From the NCBI GenBank assembly GCA_017552705.1, contig JAFZOY010000045.1:34452-98451 (forward strand): a DNA stretch of 64,000 nucleotides, in the 5' to 3' direction. This DNA comes from Bacteroidales bacterium (lineage in GTDB: Bacteria; Bacteroidota; Bacteroidia; Bacteroidales; UBA1715). Shown here piece after piece: positions 57,737 to 64,000 of the stretch. The notes beneath the pieces were generated by a model. That model searched no databases and had not been told where the DNA came from. It was given only the letters and a program-made list of their open reading frames with translations. Both the position numbers and the translations under genes were made by a program. Position 1 is the stretch's first letter; every line of letters begins with the position of its first letter.

Positions 57737-58723
57737 TCATTTTTTTTGCAGTTGCTTTATAGCCTTGTCAAAATCACTTTCAAGCATTTTCATTTCGCGT
57801 TTGCGATAAATCTCAAACTCCTGTTCTGCTTTACGAACAGCTTCTTCGTGTGAAATGTGACCGTTACCTAAAAGTAATTTTCTTTTATTCATAACAATTT
57901 GATTGTCAAGTGATTCAATCCAATCCTTCATTGTCATTGGATTCATCTCCAATGCCTGAAACTCAGCAAAATCAAGAAATGCAGAAACTAACAAGTTCAG
58001 TCGTTGCAACTCAAGTTCGCTCAAATAATTTTTGGCAATCTTTACATCGTCTTTAGTCACATAGTTGCCTTTGAAGTTTGTCATTCCAACAAAAGGTTTT
58101 TCGTTGTCAACACGATTATAAATCACTTCGGCGGCAGTCTGTTCATGAACGGCATAATGCAGTTTGTTTTGAACAGTAGCAAAGAATTGTTTAGTCAAAT
58201 CACTTCGTGGATCGTAATCAACAGCAGTAGCGTAGATATCCGTGACTTGCTGATAGAAATTACGTTCCGACGAACGAATATCACGGATTCGTTGCAACAA
58301 CTCCCTAAAATAGCGGTTTCCTCCTTGTTTCAGACGTTCGTCATCCAGAGCAAACCCCTTTTGAATATATTCGTGAAGCCGTTGTGTGGCCCAACGACGA
58401 AAGCGTGTGGCTACTTGTGACTGAACTCGATACCCTAAGGCTATAATCATATCAAGATTATAATGGTCAATATTGCGTTTTACCTGACGAGTTCCCTCTT
58501 GACGAACTAATAAGAATTTCTTATTAGTTCGATTTGGCTCTAATTCTCCATCTTTATAGATATTCGTTACGTGCATTGAAATATTTTCCTGCGTCGTACA
58601 ATAAATTTCCGCCAATTGGTTTTGCGTGAGCCACAAATCTTCTTCAGCAAAACGCACGGAAACTCTTGTCACTTCGTCGTCATCTTGATAGATGATGATT
58701 TTATTCGGTTGGTCTGATGGCAT
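57737..58723 (-). CDS. RhuM-family protein (first copy)
   Basis: A 328-residue protein of the RhuM/COG3943 family, with unknown biochemical activity, often found in pathogenicity and defence islands. The N-terminal part (IIIYQDDDEVTRVSVRFAEE, LWLTQNQLAEIY) looks like a winged-helix or Bro-N-like DNA-binding segment. The family core follows: HYNLDMIIALGYRV, RRWATQRLHEYIQKGF, NKLHYAVHEQTAAEVIY. It is clearly paralogous to the second RhuM gene at 59894, in opposite orientation. Codons 65-74 form a 29-bp near-perfect palindrome. A TATTTTTG box at 58856-58849 is a possible but distant promoter element. Confidence 0.85.
   Translation of the reverse strand: MPSDQPNKIIIYQDDDEVTRVSVRFAEEDLWLTQNQLAEIYCTTQENISMHVTNIYKDGELEPNRTNKKFLLVRQEGTRQVKRNIDHYNLDMIIALGYRVQSQVATRFRRWATQRLHEYIQKGFALDDERLKQGGNRYFRELLQRIRDIRSSERNFYQQVTDIYATAVDYDPRSDLTKQFFATVQNKLHYAVHEQTAAEVIYNRVDNEKPFVGMTNFKGNYVTKDDVKIAKNYLSELELQRLNLLVSAFLDFAEFQALEMNPMTMKDWIESLDNQIVMNKRKLLLGNGHISHEEAVRKAEQEFEIYRKREMKMLESDFDKAIKQLQKK
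58503..58531. repeat. 29-bp palindrome inside the first RhuM gene
   Basis: CGAACTAATAAGAA (58503-58516), one central base and the exact complement (58518-58531). It covers RhuM codons 65-74, centred on AAA-TTC (Lys-Phe). The second RhuM gene has a palindrome of the same form, with different sequence, at the same codons. Confidence 0.92.
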
Positions 58724-58907
58724 ATTTTCAGTTTAGTGTTTATAAAATCCTTTATTGGTATTTTTTATTATTCCGTTGTTTGTGATTTTATGTTATGTTG
58801 CTTTTCTTCTTCGTTGTTCATTGTAATGCTTTTTCATCTTGTTCTTTGCAAAAATACAAAAGATTTCAATAAATAAGCATATTCGCAGGCTATTTGTTTA
58901 TTTAGCG

Positions 58908-58950
58908 CTCACGAATCTCCACCGTTCGCACGGATATATATCGTTGGTTG
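58908..58950 (+). repeat. Dispersed ~47-bp repeat, copy 3
   Basis: It has CTCACGAATCTCCACCG, then the TTCGCACGGA core and ATATATATCGTTGGTTG tail. It lies between the first RhuM gene and the HEPN gene and has the same orientation as the other copies. Confidence 0.88.
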
Positions 58951-58982
58951 GTGGGGATTTGCATAATCCATTTTTAGAAAGG

Positions 58983-59393
58983 TCAGTTGTTGTTTTTTAG
59001 CCAATTTTCAATAAGTGTTGAAAGTTGCGACACAAACTCCATGCTACGGGGATACAACAAATCGGCAGTTTCTTTATCATGGGTTAAAAAATCCTCGTAA
59101 TCGCCAGCTGTTCGTTTGGAGTACAATAAACTATAAAACTGCCCAAGTTCTTTTGAAATTTTTCCTGTCAAAACAAAATGTAACCCCAATTGCTGGCGAA
59201 CGCCTTCGTGTGATTTAACTTGAATTTCATTGGCTATCAATAATGCACTGGCAGCATAGAAACATGCATAGTACATACGATTCACCGCAGTATTATAAAA
59301 TCCGTTTTCAATATGGATTTTAACCTACGCCAACGTATTTTTGGCATTTCCCAAGCGGTATGCCACGATATCTTTTCGTTCTTCTTTTGTCAT
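58983..59393 (-). pseudogene. HEPN-domain protein interrupted by an in-frame TAG
   Basis: The natural start is ATG 59393, overlapping the stop of the upstream nucleotidyltransferase gene as ATGA. Translation gives MTKEERKDIVAYRLGNAKNT, then L-A, a TAG at codon 23 (59327-59325), and continues in the same frame with VKIHIENGFYNTAVNRMYYA to the end. The HEPN family normally reads straight through here, often with a glutamate, so a single GAG-to-TAG change would explain it. The downstream part keeps the HEPN R-x5-H motif (RQQLGLH) typical of HEPN RNases. A product could still arise by reinitiation at GTG 59285 (100 aa) or the nearby ATG. HEPN/MNT pairs are toxin-antitoxin modules, so loss of the toxin is plausible. 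Confidence 0.82.
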
Positions 59394-59698
59394 AGTGAAA
59401 CGCCTTCTCTTTCAATATTTTCGTAAAGTGGTGTTTTGCGTGTTCCCCAAGATTGTTTTGACACAATGATAGGATTTATGGCTATTCCATGTTGCAATTC
59501 AATAGGGTATAGCACTGAGAAAATTTGCTCCTCGTCGGCTAGGCTCACTTGTCCTAAATCCAATAAAATCAGTAAATCTATATCGGAATTGTCACGGGCA
59601 TCGCCACGAGCTTCGGAGCCAAACAAACGAACATCCATAGAATATGGAAGCGTCTGTAAAGCTGTTTTTATTAAAGCCGTGAGGTTTTTCCGTACCAT
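59390..59698 (-). CDS. mntA: MNT-type nucleotidyltransferase (antitoxin of a HEPN/MNT pair)
   Basis: A 102-residue minimal nucleotidyltransferase with the signature LFGSEARGDARDNSDIDLLI, giving the GS motif and the DxD metal ligands. In HEPN/MNT toxin-antitoxin modules the MNT protein AMPylates and so silences the HEPN RNase. It overlaps the HEPN start codon by 4 nt (ATGA). The catalytic motif is intact while its partner carries a stop codon, the expected direction of decay if the toxin is the burden. The gene symbol reflects family naming only. Confidence 0.85.
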   Translation of the reverse strand: MVRKNLTALIKTALQTLPYSMDVRLFGSEARGDARDNSDIDLLILLDLGQVSLADEEQIFSVLYPIELQHGIAINPIIVSKQSWGTRKTPLYENIEREGVSL

Positions 59699-59767
59699 AA
59701 CAAAATCATTTCTACAAAGATATGTTGTTTTTCATTGAAATGCAATATATGAGAAAACTTACCTATT

Positions 59768-59815
59768 ACCTCTCCCTAATCTCCACCGTTCGTACGGCTA
59801 TATATCGTTGGTTGG
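59768..59815 (+). repeat. Dispersed ~47-bp repeat, copy 4
   Basis: ACCTCTCCCTAATCTCC, then CACCGTTCGTACGG with the loop base changed C to T, and TATATATCGTTGGTTGG. The four-base stem CCGT/ACGG is kept. It lies between the HEPN/MNT pair and the second RhuM gene. Confidence 0.9.
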
Positions 59816-59843
59816 AAGATAATTCAAGAAAAAACTACAATTT

Positions 59844-59875
59844 TTTGGTCTGTGTAAATCAAATTGTTATTTTTG
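59844..59875 (+). promoter_or_regulatory. Promoter of the second RhuM gene
   Basis: TTTG (59844-59847), a 20-nt spacer and TATTTTTG (59868-59875) match both Bacteroidota promoter elements. The start codon at 59894 is 18 bp downstream, leaving a very short leader. Confidence 0.6.
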
Positions 59876-59893
59876 ACAAAAAGAGAATAACAA

Positions 59894-60913
59894 ATGGACG
59901 AGAAAACAGGAAACACCAGCAACATCATTATCTATCAGACCGAAGATGGTTTGACAAAGATAAATGTTACATTAGACAACGACACGGTCTGGCTGAATCA
60001 ACAACAACTTGTATTGCTTTACCAATCAAGCAAATCAAACATTAGCGAGCATATTAAACATATTTTTGCAGAAGGAGAACTTGAAGAAAATTCAGTTGTT
60101 CGGAAATTCCGAACAACTGCCGACGACGGGAAAAAATACGAGGTCACCTATTACAACCTTGATATGATTATTTCACTCGGTTATCGTATAAAATCAGCTA
60201 TTGCCACGCGATTTCGCATTTGGGCAACACAGCGGCTGAAAGAATACATGATCAAGGGCTTCACAATGGACGATGAACGACTGAAGGGTAATGGCGGTGG
60301 AAATTATTGGAAAGAGTTACTAGAACGCATTCGTGACATTCGTTCTTCCGAAAAGGTATTGTATAGACAAGTGCTTGACCTTTATGCCACAAGTGTTGAC
60401 TACAACCCTAAAAGTGAGGAATCCGTTTTGTTTTTTAAGATTGTACAAAATAAGTTGCATTACGCAGCCCACGGACATACGGCAGCCGAAGTTATATATG
60501 AACGTGCCAATGCCGAAAAGCCTTTTATGGGTTTGACTTCTTTTTCTGGCGAGCTACCAGCCTTAAAAGATATTGGAATAGCAAAAAACTATCTTAAAGA
60601 AAATGAATTGAAAATATTGAACAATCTTGTATCTGGTTATTTTGACATTGCAGAAATCAATGCCATGGAACATAAACCTATGTATATGAGCGACTACATT
60701 CGCCAATTGGATTCCGTACTGACCTCTGGAAACCGACCTTTGCTGGACGGACCAGGAAATATAAGCCACGCCCAAGCATTGGAAAAAGCAGCAGCTGAAT
60801 ACCGAAAGTATCAAAACAACACTCTTTCGCCCGTAGAGAAGGCATATTTGGAAACCCTCAATGCAACAGCTAAATTGGTGAAGAAAAATACAAGAGGAAA
60901 AATACAACTCTGA
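59894..60913 (+). CDS. RhuM-family protein (second copy)
   Basis: A 339-residue paralogue of the RhuM protein at 57737, with IIIYQTEDGLTKINVTLD, WLNQQQLVLLYQSS, YYNLDMIISLGYRI, IWATQRLKEYMIKGF and NKLHYAAHGHTAAEVIYE. Identity looks moderate over the full length, so this is not a recent duplicate. It faces the opposite way to the first copy, so the two flank the HEPN/MNT genes. Codons 67-76 form a 27-bp near-perfect palindrome. A good promoter precedes it. Its biochemical function is unknown. Confidence 0.85.
   Translation: MDEKTGNTSNIIIYQTEDGLTKINVTLDNDTVWLNQQQLVLLYQSSKSNISEHIKHIFAEGELEENSVVRKFRTTADDGKKYEVTYYNLDMIISLGYRIKSAIATRFRIWATQRLKEYMIKGFTMDDERLKGNGGGNYWKELLERIRDIRSSEKVLYRQVLDLYATSVDYNPKSEESVLFFKIVQNKLHYAAHGHTAAEVIYERANAEKPFMGLTSFSGELPALKDIGIAKNYLKENELKILNNLVSGYFDIAEINAMEHKPMYMSDYIRQLDSVLTSGNRPLLDGPGNISHAQALEKAAAEYRKYQNNTLSPVEKAYLETLNATAKLVKKNTRGKIQL
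60093..60119. repeat. 27-bp palindrome inside the second RhuM gene
   Basis: CAGTTGTTCGGAA (60093-60105), one central base and the exact complement (60107-60119). It is centred on AAA-TTC (Lys-Phe) as in the other RhuM gene, but the arms are unrelated in sequence. Confidence 0.92.
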
Positions 60914-60925
60914 TTTTACTACATT

Positions 60926-60972
60926 ACCTCTCCCTAATCTCCACCGTTTGCACGGGTGTATATCGTTGGTTG
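60926..60972 (+). repeat. Dispersed ~47-bp repeat, copy 5
   Basis: ACCTCTCCCTAATCTCC, CACCGTTTGCACGG with a loop change, and GTGTATATCGTTGGTTG. It lies just after the second RhuM gene and runs into the start of a small coding remnant. Confidence 0.9.
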
Positions 60973-60976
60973 TTTT

Positions 60977-61123
60977 GAAATTGTCAATGCCGAATTGACA
61001 TTCGTTGAAGAAGGATTAAATCACGATACATTAAACGTGTTTCCAACTGTCCGTCCTTATCTGCATTCCAAATTCGGCATATCCTGCGATTTGTCGCTAA
61101 AGAACTATTGTAACATTTCATAA
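60977..61123 (+). pseudogene. Possible C-terminal remnant of a gene
   Basis: Directly after repeat copy 5 a frame reads EIVNAELTFVEEGLNHDTLN and then VFPTVRPYLHSKFGISCDLS, ending at TAA 61121-61123. The composition looks like real protein and is unlike the repeat translation, but there is no start codon or upstream continuation: the frame closes inside the repeat at TAA. I read it as the tail of a gene truncated at the repeat boundary. The family is not recognised. Confidence 0.35.
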
Positions 61124-61150
61124 ATTTCTATAAAAACTAAAGAAATTATA

Positions 61151-61846
61151 CTACATTGTAAGTTTCCCCTGATTTTGCAGAACACGGTTAACAAAATTTG
61201 ATAATTCTTTGTCTTGTGTAATCATACGCTGTGGATCTAAGAAATTTATAAGTCCTGGTGCATGCCGTAGTTTTCCATATTCAATTTTCTTGGGCTTTCT
61301 ATTTTTCCCCATTTTGTTAGACAGCAAATATCTGTTAAAAATAACTTTCATAACAGAAGAAGGTTTATGAGCCAAATGTTCTATATCCTTTCCTTTAATT
61401 AATTTATCCTCTGATATATTAGCCGTCTCTTTAATTGTAATTTTCTCTGTGTGAGCCCATTTAGTAATACATTCTGGTTGTTTTAGAAACCATGCTTCCA
61501 TTTCTGGAATCCAAAAGAAAATACAATCAGCTTTCTGTAAAGGAATCTTTTCTCTATCGTATATTTGCTGTGTAAACCACTCTTCACGTTTTTCCGGAGG
61601 TCTATCTAAATCTACATATAAGTAATCATTATTATTTTTTGTAATAAAAGTATGAGTAGCAAACATCCAACCCCCTCCAACTTCTATCTTTATATCAATA
61701 TCTTCTCTATTTAAAGATTTTGAAAAAAACTTATTAAGGGCCTCTCTTAATGCAGCAGAATTTTGTTGAATCATTGAATTATGTTCAATAGTTACTGTAG
61801 GATCTATCGTCGTCACACCGCCTTCTACAAGAACTCTTATTACCAT
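61151..61846 (-). CDS. TOPRIM-like DUF4276-type protein, partner of an ABC ATPase
   Basis: A 231-residue protein beginning MVIRVLVEGG. E8 in VLVEGG, D79 and D81 in LYVDLDRPPE, and E115/E117 in WIPEMEAWFL lie in the order expected of a TOPRIM-like metal site, and the EMEAW segment resembles DUF4276. Its start overlaps the end of the ATPase gene by 7 nt. An unusually good Shine-Dalgarno sequence, GGAGG (61857-61853), stands 6 nt before the ATG. ATPase plus TOPRIM-like protein is the layout of OLD-, Gabija- and PARIS-type anti-phage systems, so I infer an effector nuclease. The exact family is uncertain, and a non-defence role cannot be excluded. Confidence 0.65.
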   Translation of the reverse strand: MVIRVLVEGGVTTIDPTVTIEHNSMIQQNSAALREALNKFFSKSLNREDIDIKIEVGGGWMFATHTFITKNNNDYLYVDLDRPPEKREEWFTQQIYDREKIPLQKADCIFFWIPEMEAWFLKQPECITKWAHTEKITIKETANISEDKLIKGKDIEHLAHKPSSVMKVIFNRYLLSNKMGKNRKPKKIEYGKLRHAPGLINFLDPQRMITQDKELSNFVNRVLQNQGKLTM

Positions 61847-63045
61847 CGTTTACCTCCGATTTCTCCATTTAACCATAATTGTCCAGGTAATAGTTTACCT
61901 TCATATTGAGGGAAATCCTCTTCATAATATTTCTTTATAGTGGTCGCATTATTCCCATTTTTTTCAAACACTAATATGTCTTCCAACTCGAAATCATTAA
62001 GTAACAACGGAGAATGAGTGGCTATAATAAGCTGTCTATCCTGAGCTGCAATTTTTATCATCTCAGCAATTGAATGTATCATATCAGGATGCAATCTTCC
62101 TTCTGGTTCATCCATTCCAATTAAATAACCACCATTTTTATTTAGTAAGATGGAGAGTAAAATAATATAACGCAATGTACCATCCGAAATAAATCGCATT
62201 CCTATTTCATGTCTCATATTCTTTTCTAAAAGAGACATATATATTCGTGAACCAAATAATTGAAAATGAAATCCCTTAAAAAATCGGTTAATATTGTTTA
62301 AATTACTCTCTATTTTTTCAAATGAAATTTGATCTAAAGATAAATTACTCAGCAAAGCTGTTAAGTTTGAACCATTATAAGATAATCTTATATCACTATT
62401 AGTTGTGGCAGGTTCTCGTACAATACTATTACTAGATGTATCAAAGGTTTCGTATAAGGCCATTTGTGCAATAGCAGTACGAATAGTATGTGAAGGGAGA
62501 AATCTTTTGGGATCACTCAATTGATGCAGTATTAATTCTTGTTCTGAAGTTTCCCCAGCAAATTTTTCGGTTTTTATGCCTGACTCATGATAAACAGATA
62601 ACCATCCTCTGCCTTTTTCAAATTTTAAATAGTTGAAATATTTTGATTCTTCTCTCTTATCAGGTGTCCATAACTTTTCTTCTAATGTGTAGTTGGTTTC
62701 TCCCAATGGACGAATAATTATTCGATAACTAACGTCTGAAACAAAAGGAGATTTGGGAGAAAGCTCTTTTAGTTTTTGGGCATTAAAAACAAATTTTAAC
62801 ATTATAAAGTCAGGAATATCCTCACCACAAGCATTGACCACTTCTCTATAACCACCCCATTCTTTTTGAAATAATTTTTCAAATCCTATACCGCAAACAC
62901 CCTCATATAAAAGTCTGAATGCATTGATAAGTGATGTTTTTCCACTACCATTAATCCCCAAAAGAATATTTATTCCTTGATTCAGTTCAATAGTATTTTC
63001 TCCTTTAAAGGAGAAAAAATCTTTTATTGTTACTGACTTAATCAT
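61840..63045 (-). CDS. ABC/SMC-type AAA ATPase (AAA_21/OLD-like) of a putative defence pair
   Basis: I place the start at ATG 63045 (MIKSVTIKDFFSFKGENTIE, 401 aa); the frame is open 23 codons further, but that extension is not family-like. Walker A is GINGSGKT (30-37). The signature region is FISDGTLRYIILLSILLN, Walker B is GMDEPEGRLHPD, and the H-loop is IIATHSPLLLND. The Walker B D-E-P-E is complete, so ATP hydrolysis is expected. Proteins of this type sense phage or DNA damage and control a linked effector. The gene overlaps its TOPRIM-like partner by 7 nt. Base composition looks more AT-rich than the nitrogen genes, in line with acquisition. Confidence 0.82.
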   Translation of the reverse strand: MIKSVTIKDFFSFKGENTIELNQGINILLGINGSGKTSLINAFRLLYEGVCGIGFEKLFQKEWGGYREVVNACGEDIPDFIMLKFVFNAQKLKELSPKSPFVSDVSYRIIIRPLGETNYTLEEKLWTPDKREESKYFNYLKFEKGRGWLSVYHESGIKTEKFAGETSEQELILHQLSDPKRFLPSHTIRTAIAQMALYETFDTSSNSIVREPATTNSDIRLSYNGSNLTALLSNLSLDQISFEKIESNLNNINRFFKGFHFQLFGSRIYMSLLEKNMRHEIGMRFISDGTLRYIILLSILLNKNGGYLIGMDEPEGRLHPDMIHSIAEMIKIAAQDRQLIIATHSPLLLNDFELEDILVFEKNGNNATTIKKYYEEDFPQYEGKLLPGQLWLNGEIGGKRW

Positions 63046-63168
63046 TGCTACAATATTTTTTGCATTATAAATAATAATACCCTCTCGCTCAAGTATCAAG
63101 TGTAAACACAGCAAAAATAATATAATTTCCGTTCATAGGGGTTTAAAATGCAAAAAAGAATAACAGAA

Positions 63169-63206
63169 ACAACAATTTCCTCCGATCTCCTACCTAAAAT
63201 TGTTGT
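63169..63206 (-). terminator. Hairpin between the surface protein gene and the ATPase gene
   Basis: ACAACAATTT (63169-63178) pairs exactly with AAATTGTTGT (63197-63206) around an 18-nt purine/pyrimidine-biased loop. It sits 29 bp past the stop of the minus-strand surface protein gene. There is no strong T-tract, so the terminator role is tentative. Confidence 0.4.
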
Positions 63207-63234
63207 CAATAAATATTGAACATTTCCCCATCTT

Positions 63235-64000
63235 TTATTCCTCCACATATTTTACCAATCTTAAACAACCTAATTGTTCCGATAAGTTATAAACGTTATT
63301 TTTTCCACTTATATTTTTGCTGCCTCTTAATGCTGAAACAGATTCTGGAAGATCCAATAATCCTTGAGGATTTACACACATTAAATAAAGTAGGTTGTAG
63401 TCATTGTGACCCGATGATTCTGTTGCCCAGTGAATTTGATTAGGTAAAAATACAGCACCTTTTAGTTGCATTATATACCATTGTTCTTTTGAATAATTAG
63501 TTATAGTTTTATAAAGTGTTTTCCCTCCATTTGATATTCTTAAAGCCTGTTCGCAAGGAATAAATTCACTGCATCCTAAAGGAGTGAACAGCCAATTATC
63601 TGGTAATAAGACAACTCCCTCAATTCCATTTATGACAGCAGGACCAACTAAACTTTTTGCATTAGGTCGTTCTTCGAGCAAATACTGCCATTCCGTTTGA
63701 GATAATGTTCTCCATAAACCAGCTGTATTTCCCCCATTTTTTACTGGAATTGAAACTCCCCATTCATGTTCTGTACCCTGAAGATTGCTATATTCTGTAA
63801 CATATTGATACGGTATAGAATTTATATTATATCCCCAAGGGAAAAGATTATCGTTAGGTATTGAAAATTGTTCTTCTGCAAATGAGTATTCTTGATACCC
63901 AGAGGAATACAACATACCTTGAGAGAAACTTACTTTTTTATTTTCACCTACCGAAAACACACCATTTATTATTGCCCCATCTTTAATACCTTTTGTTGTG
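63235..64000 (-). CDS. C-terminal part of a Bacteroidota cell-surface protein (partial)
   Basis: The frame stays open to the window edge: upstream of VFSVGENKKVSFSQGMLYSS it continues as TKGIKDGAIING, so the GTG at 63960 is not the real start. The visible ~255 residues have a pattern common at the C-terminus of Bacteroidota surface proteins: FSVG-KKVSFSQG-L, YSFAEEQFSIPNDN, LFPWGYN, EWGVSIPVKNGGNTAGLWRT, LSQTEWQYLLEERP, GVVLLPDNW and GAVFLPNQIHWATESS. This fold resembles sulfatase-modifying-factor-like or C-type lectin-like domains. The function is unknown. It is upstream of the ATPase gene on the same strand, but a 189-bp gap and a hairpin separate them. Confidence 0.7.
   Translation of the reverse strand, partial: TTKGIKDGAIINGVFSVGENKKVSFSQGMLYSSGYQEYSFAEEQFSIPNDNLFPWGYNINSIPYQYVTEYSNLQGTEHEWGVSIPVKNGGNTAGLWRTLSQTEWQYLLEERPNAKSLVGPAVINGIEGVVLLPDNWLFTPLGCSEFIPCEQALRISNGGKTLYKTITNYSKEQWYIMQLKGAVFLPNQIHWATESSGHNDYNLLYLMCVNPQGLLDLPESVSALRGSKNISGKNNVYNLSEQLGCLRLVKYVEE

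Noticed and set aside
58724..58982. Short minus-strand frames (about 14-17 codons) upstream of the first RhuM gene
   Set aside because: They are too short and lack a ribosome site or conservation evidence; leader peptides cannot be supported from one sequence.
59722..60045. 107-codon open frame beginning in the dispersed repeat
   Set aside because: It is a translation of repeat copy 4 plus the promoter and start of the second RhuM gene in another frame; no family resemblance.
36630..60972. CRISPR array from the repeated ~47-bp sequence
   Set aside because: Copies are 0.9 to 21 kb apart with genes between them, spacing is irregular, and no cas genes are present.
63046..63114. 23-codon N-terminal extension of the ATPase
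   Set aside because: ABC-type ATPases of this group begin a few residues before the first beta-strand (MIKSVTIKDF); the extension is not family-like.

Overview
The window looks like a chromosomal segment of a Bacteroidota organism, most likely in or near the Bacteroidales. The evidence is type IX secretion (T9SS) genes and cargo proteins with T9SS C-terminal sorting domains, glutamine synthetase type III, LL-diaminopimelate aminotransferase, TAnnTTTG-type -7 promoter boxes, few Shine-Dalgarno sequences, and long surface proteins. I see no rRNA, tRNA, CRISPR array, transposase or integrase.

Layout. (1) 1-7.6 kb: the tail of an unknown gene, a small lipoprotein, then tsaD, a SiaB kinase fused to a SiaC domain, and a free SiaC on the minus strand. 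tamB is divergent from tsaD. (2) 7.6-18.2 kb: a repeat-rich intergenic region followed by a 3343-aa secreted protein with a family 8 glycoside hydrolase head, a long Ig-like stalk and a T9SS type A sorting domain. (3) 18.2-21.3 kb: LD-carboxypeptidase and metG. (4) 21.3-35.2 kb: a T9SS block. A porP/porE-like/porU2-like operon meets, tail to tail, a SprF/PorP-like gene coupled to a 1482-aa SprB-repeat protein with a type B sorting domain. (5) 35.3-57.6 kb: nitrogen assimilation. dapL and the glnN-gltB-gltD-asnB cluster share a block of about 111 bp upstream of dapL and glnN. A 10.4-kb opposite-strand gene for a 3467-aa T9SS cargo protein lies between them. (6) 57.6-64 kb: an accessory, defence-like island. 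It holds two RhuM-family genes, a HEPN/nucleotidyltransferase pair with a stop codon in the HEPN gene, copies of a ~47-bp dispersed repeat between the gene units, an ABC-type ATPase coupled to a TOPRIM-like DUF4276-type protein, and the end of a cell-surface protein gene that runs off the window.

How the parts fit. The T9SS genes in region 4 could export or anchor the giant proteins of regions 2 and 5 as well as their own SprB-like partner. Region 5 is a glutamine/glutamate/asparagine pathway probably co-regulated with lysine and meso-diaminopimelate synthesis. Region 6 is probably horizontally acquired.

The most unusual signals are: (a) a near-perfect palindrome of 27-29 bp at the same codon position in both RhuM genes, with different sequence in each; (b) the block shared by dapL and glnN; (c) a SiaB kinase fused to a copy of its own substrate domain, where the expected phospho-threonine is serine; (d) an F-box-associated (FBA)-like domain at the N-terminus of the 3467-aa surface protein; (e) the ATPase/TOPRIM-like pair.
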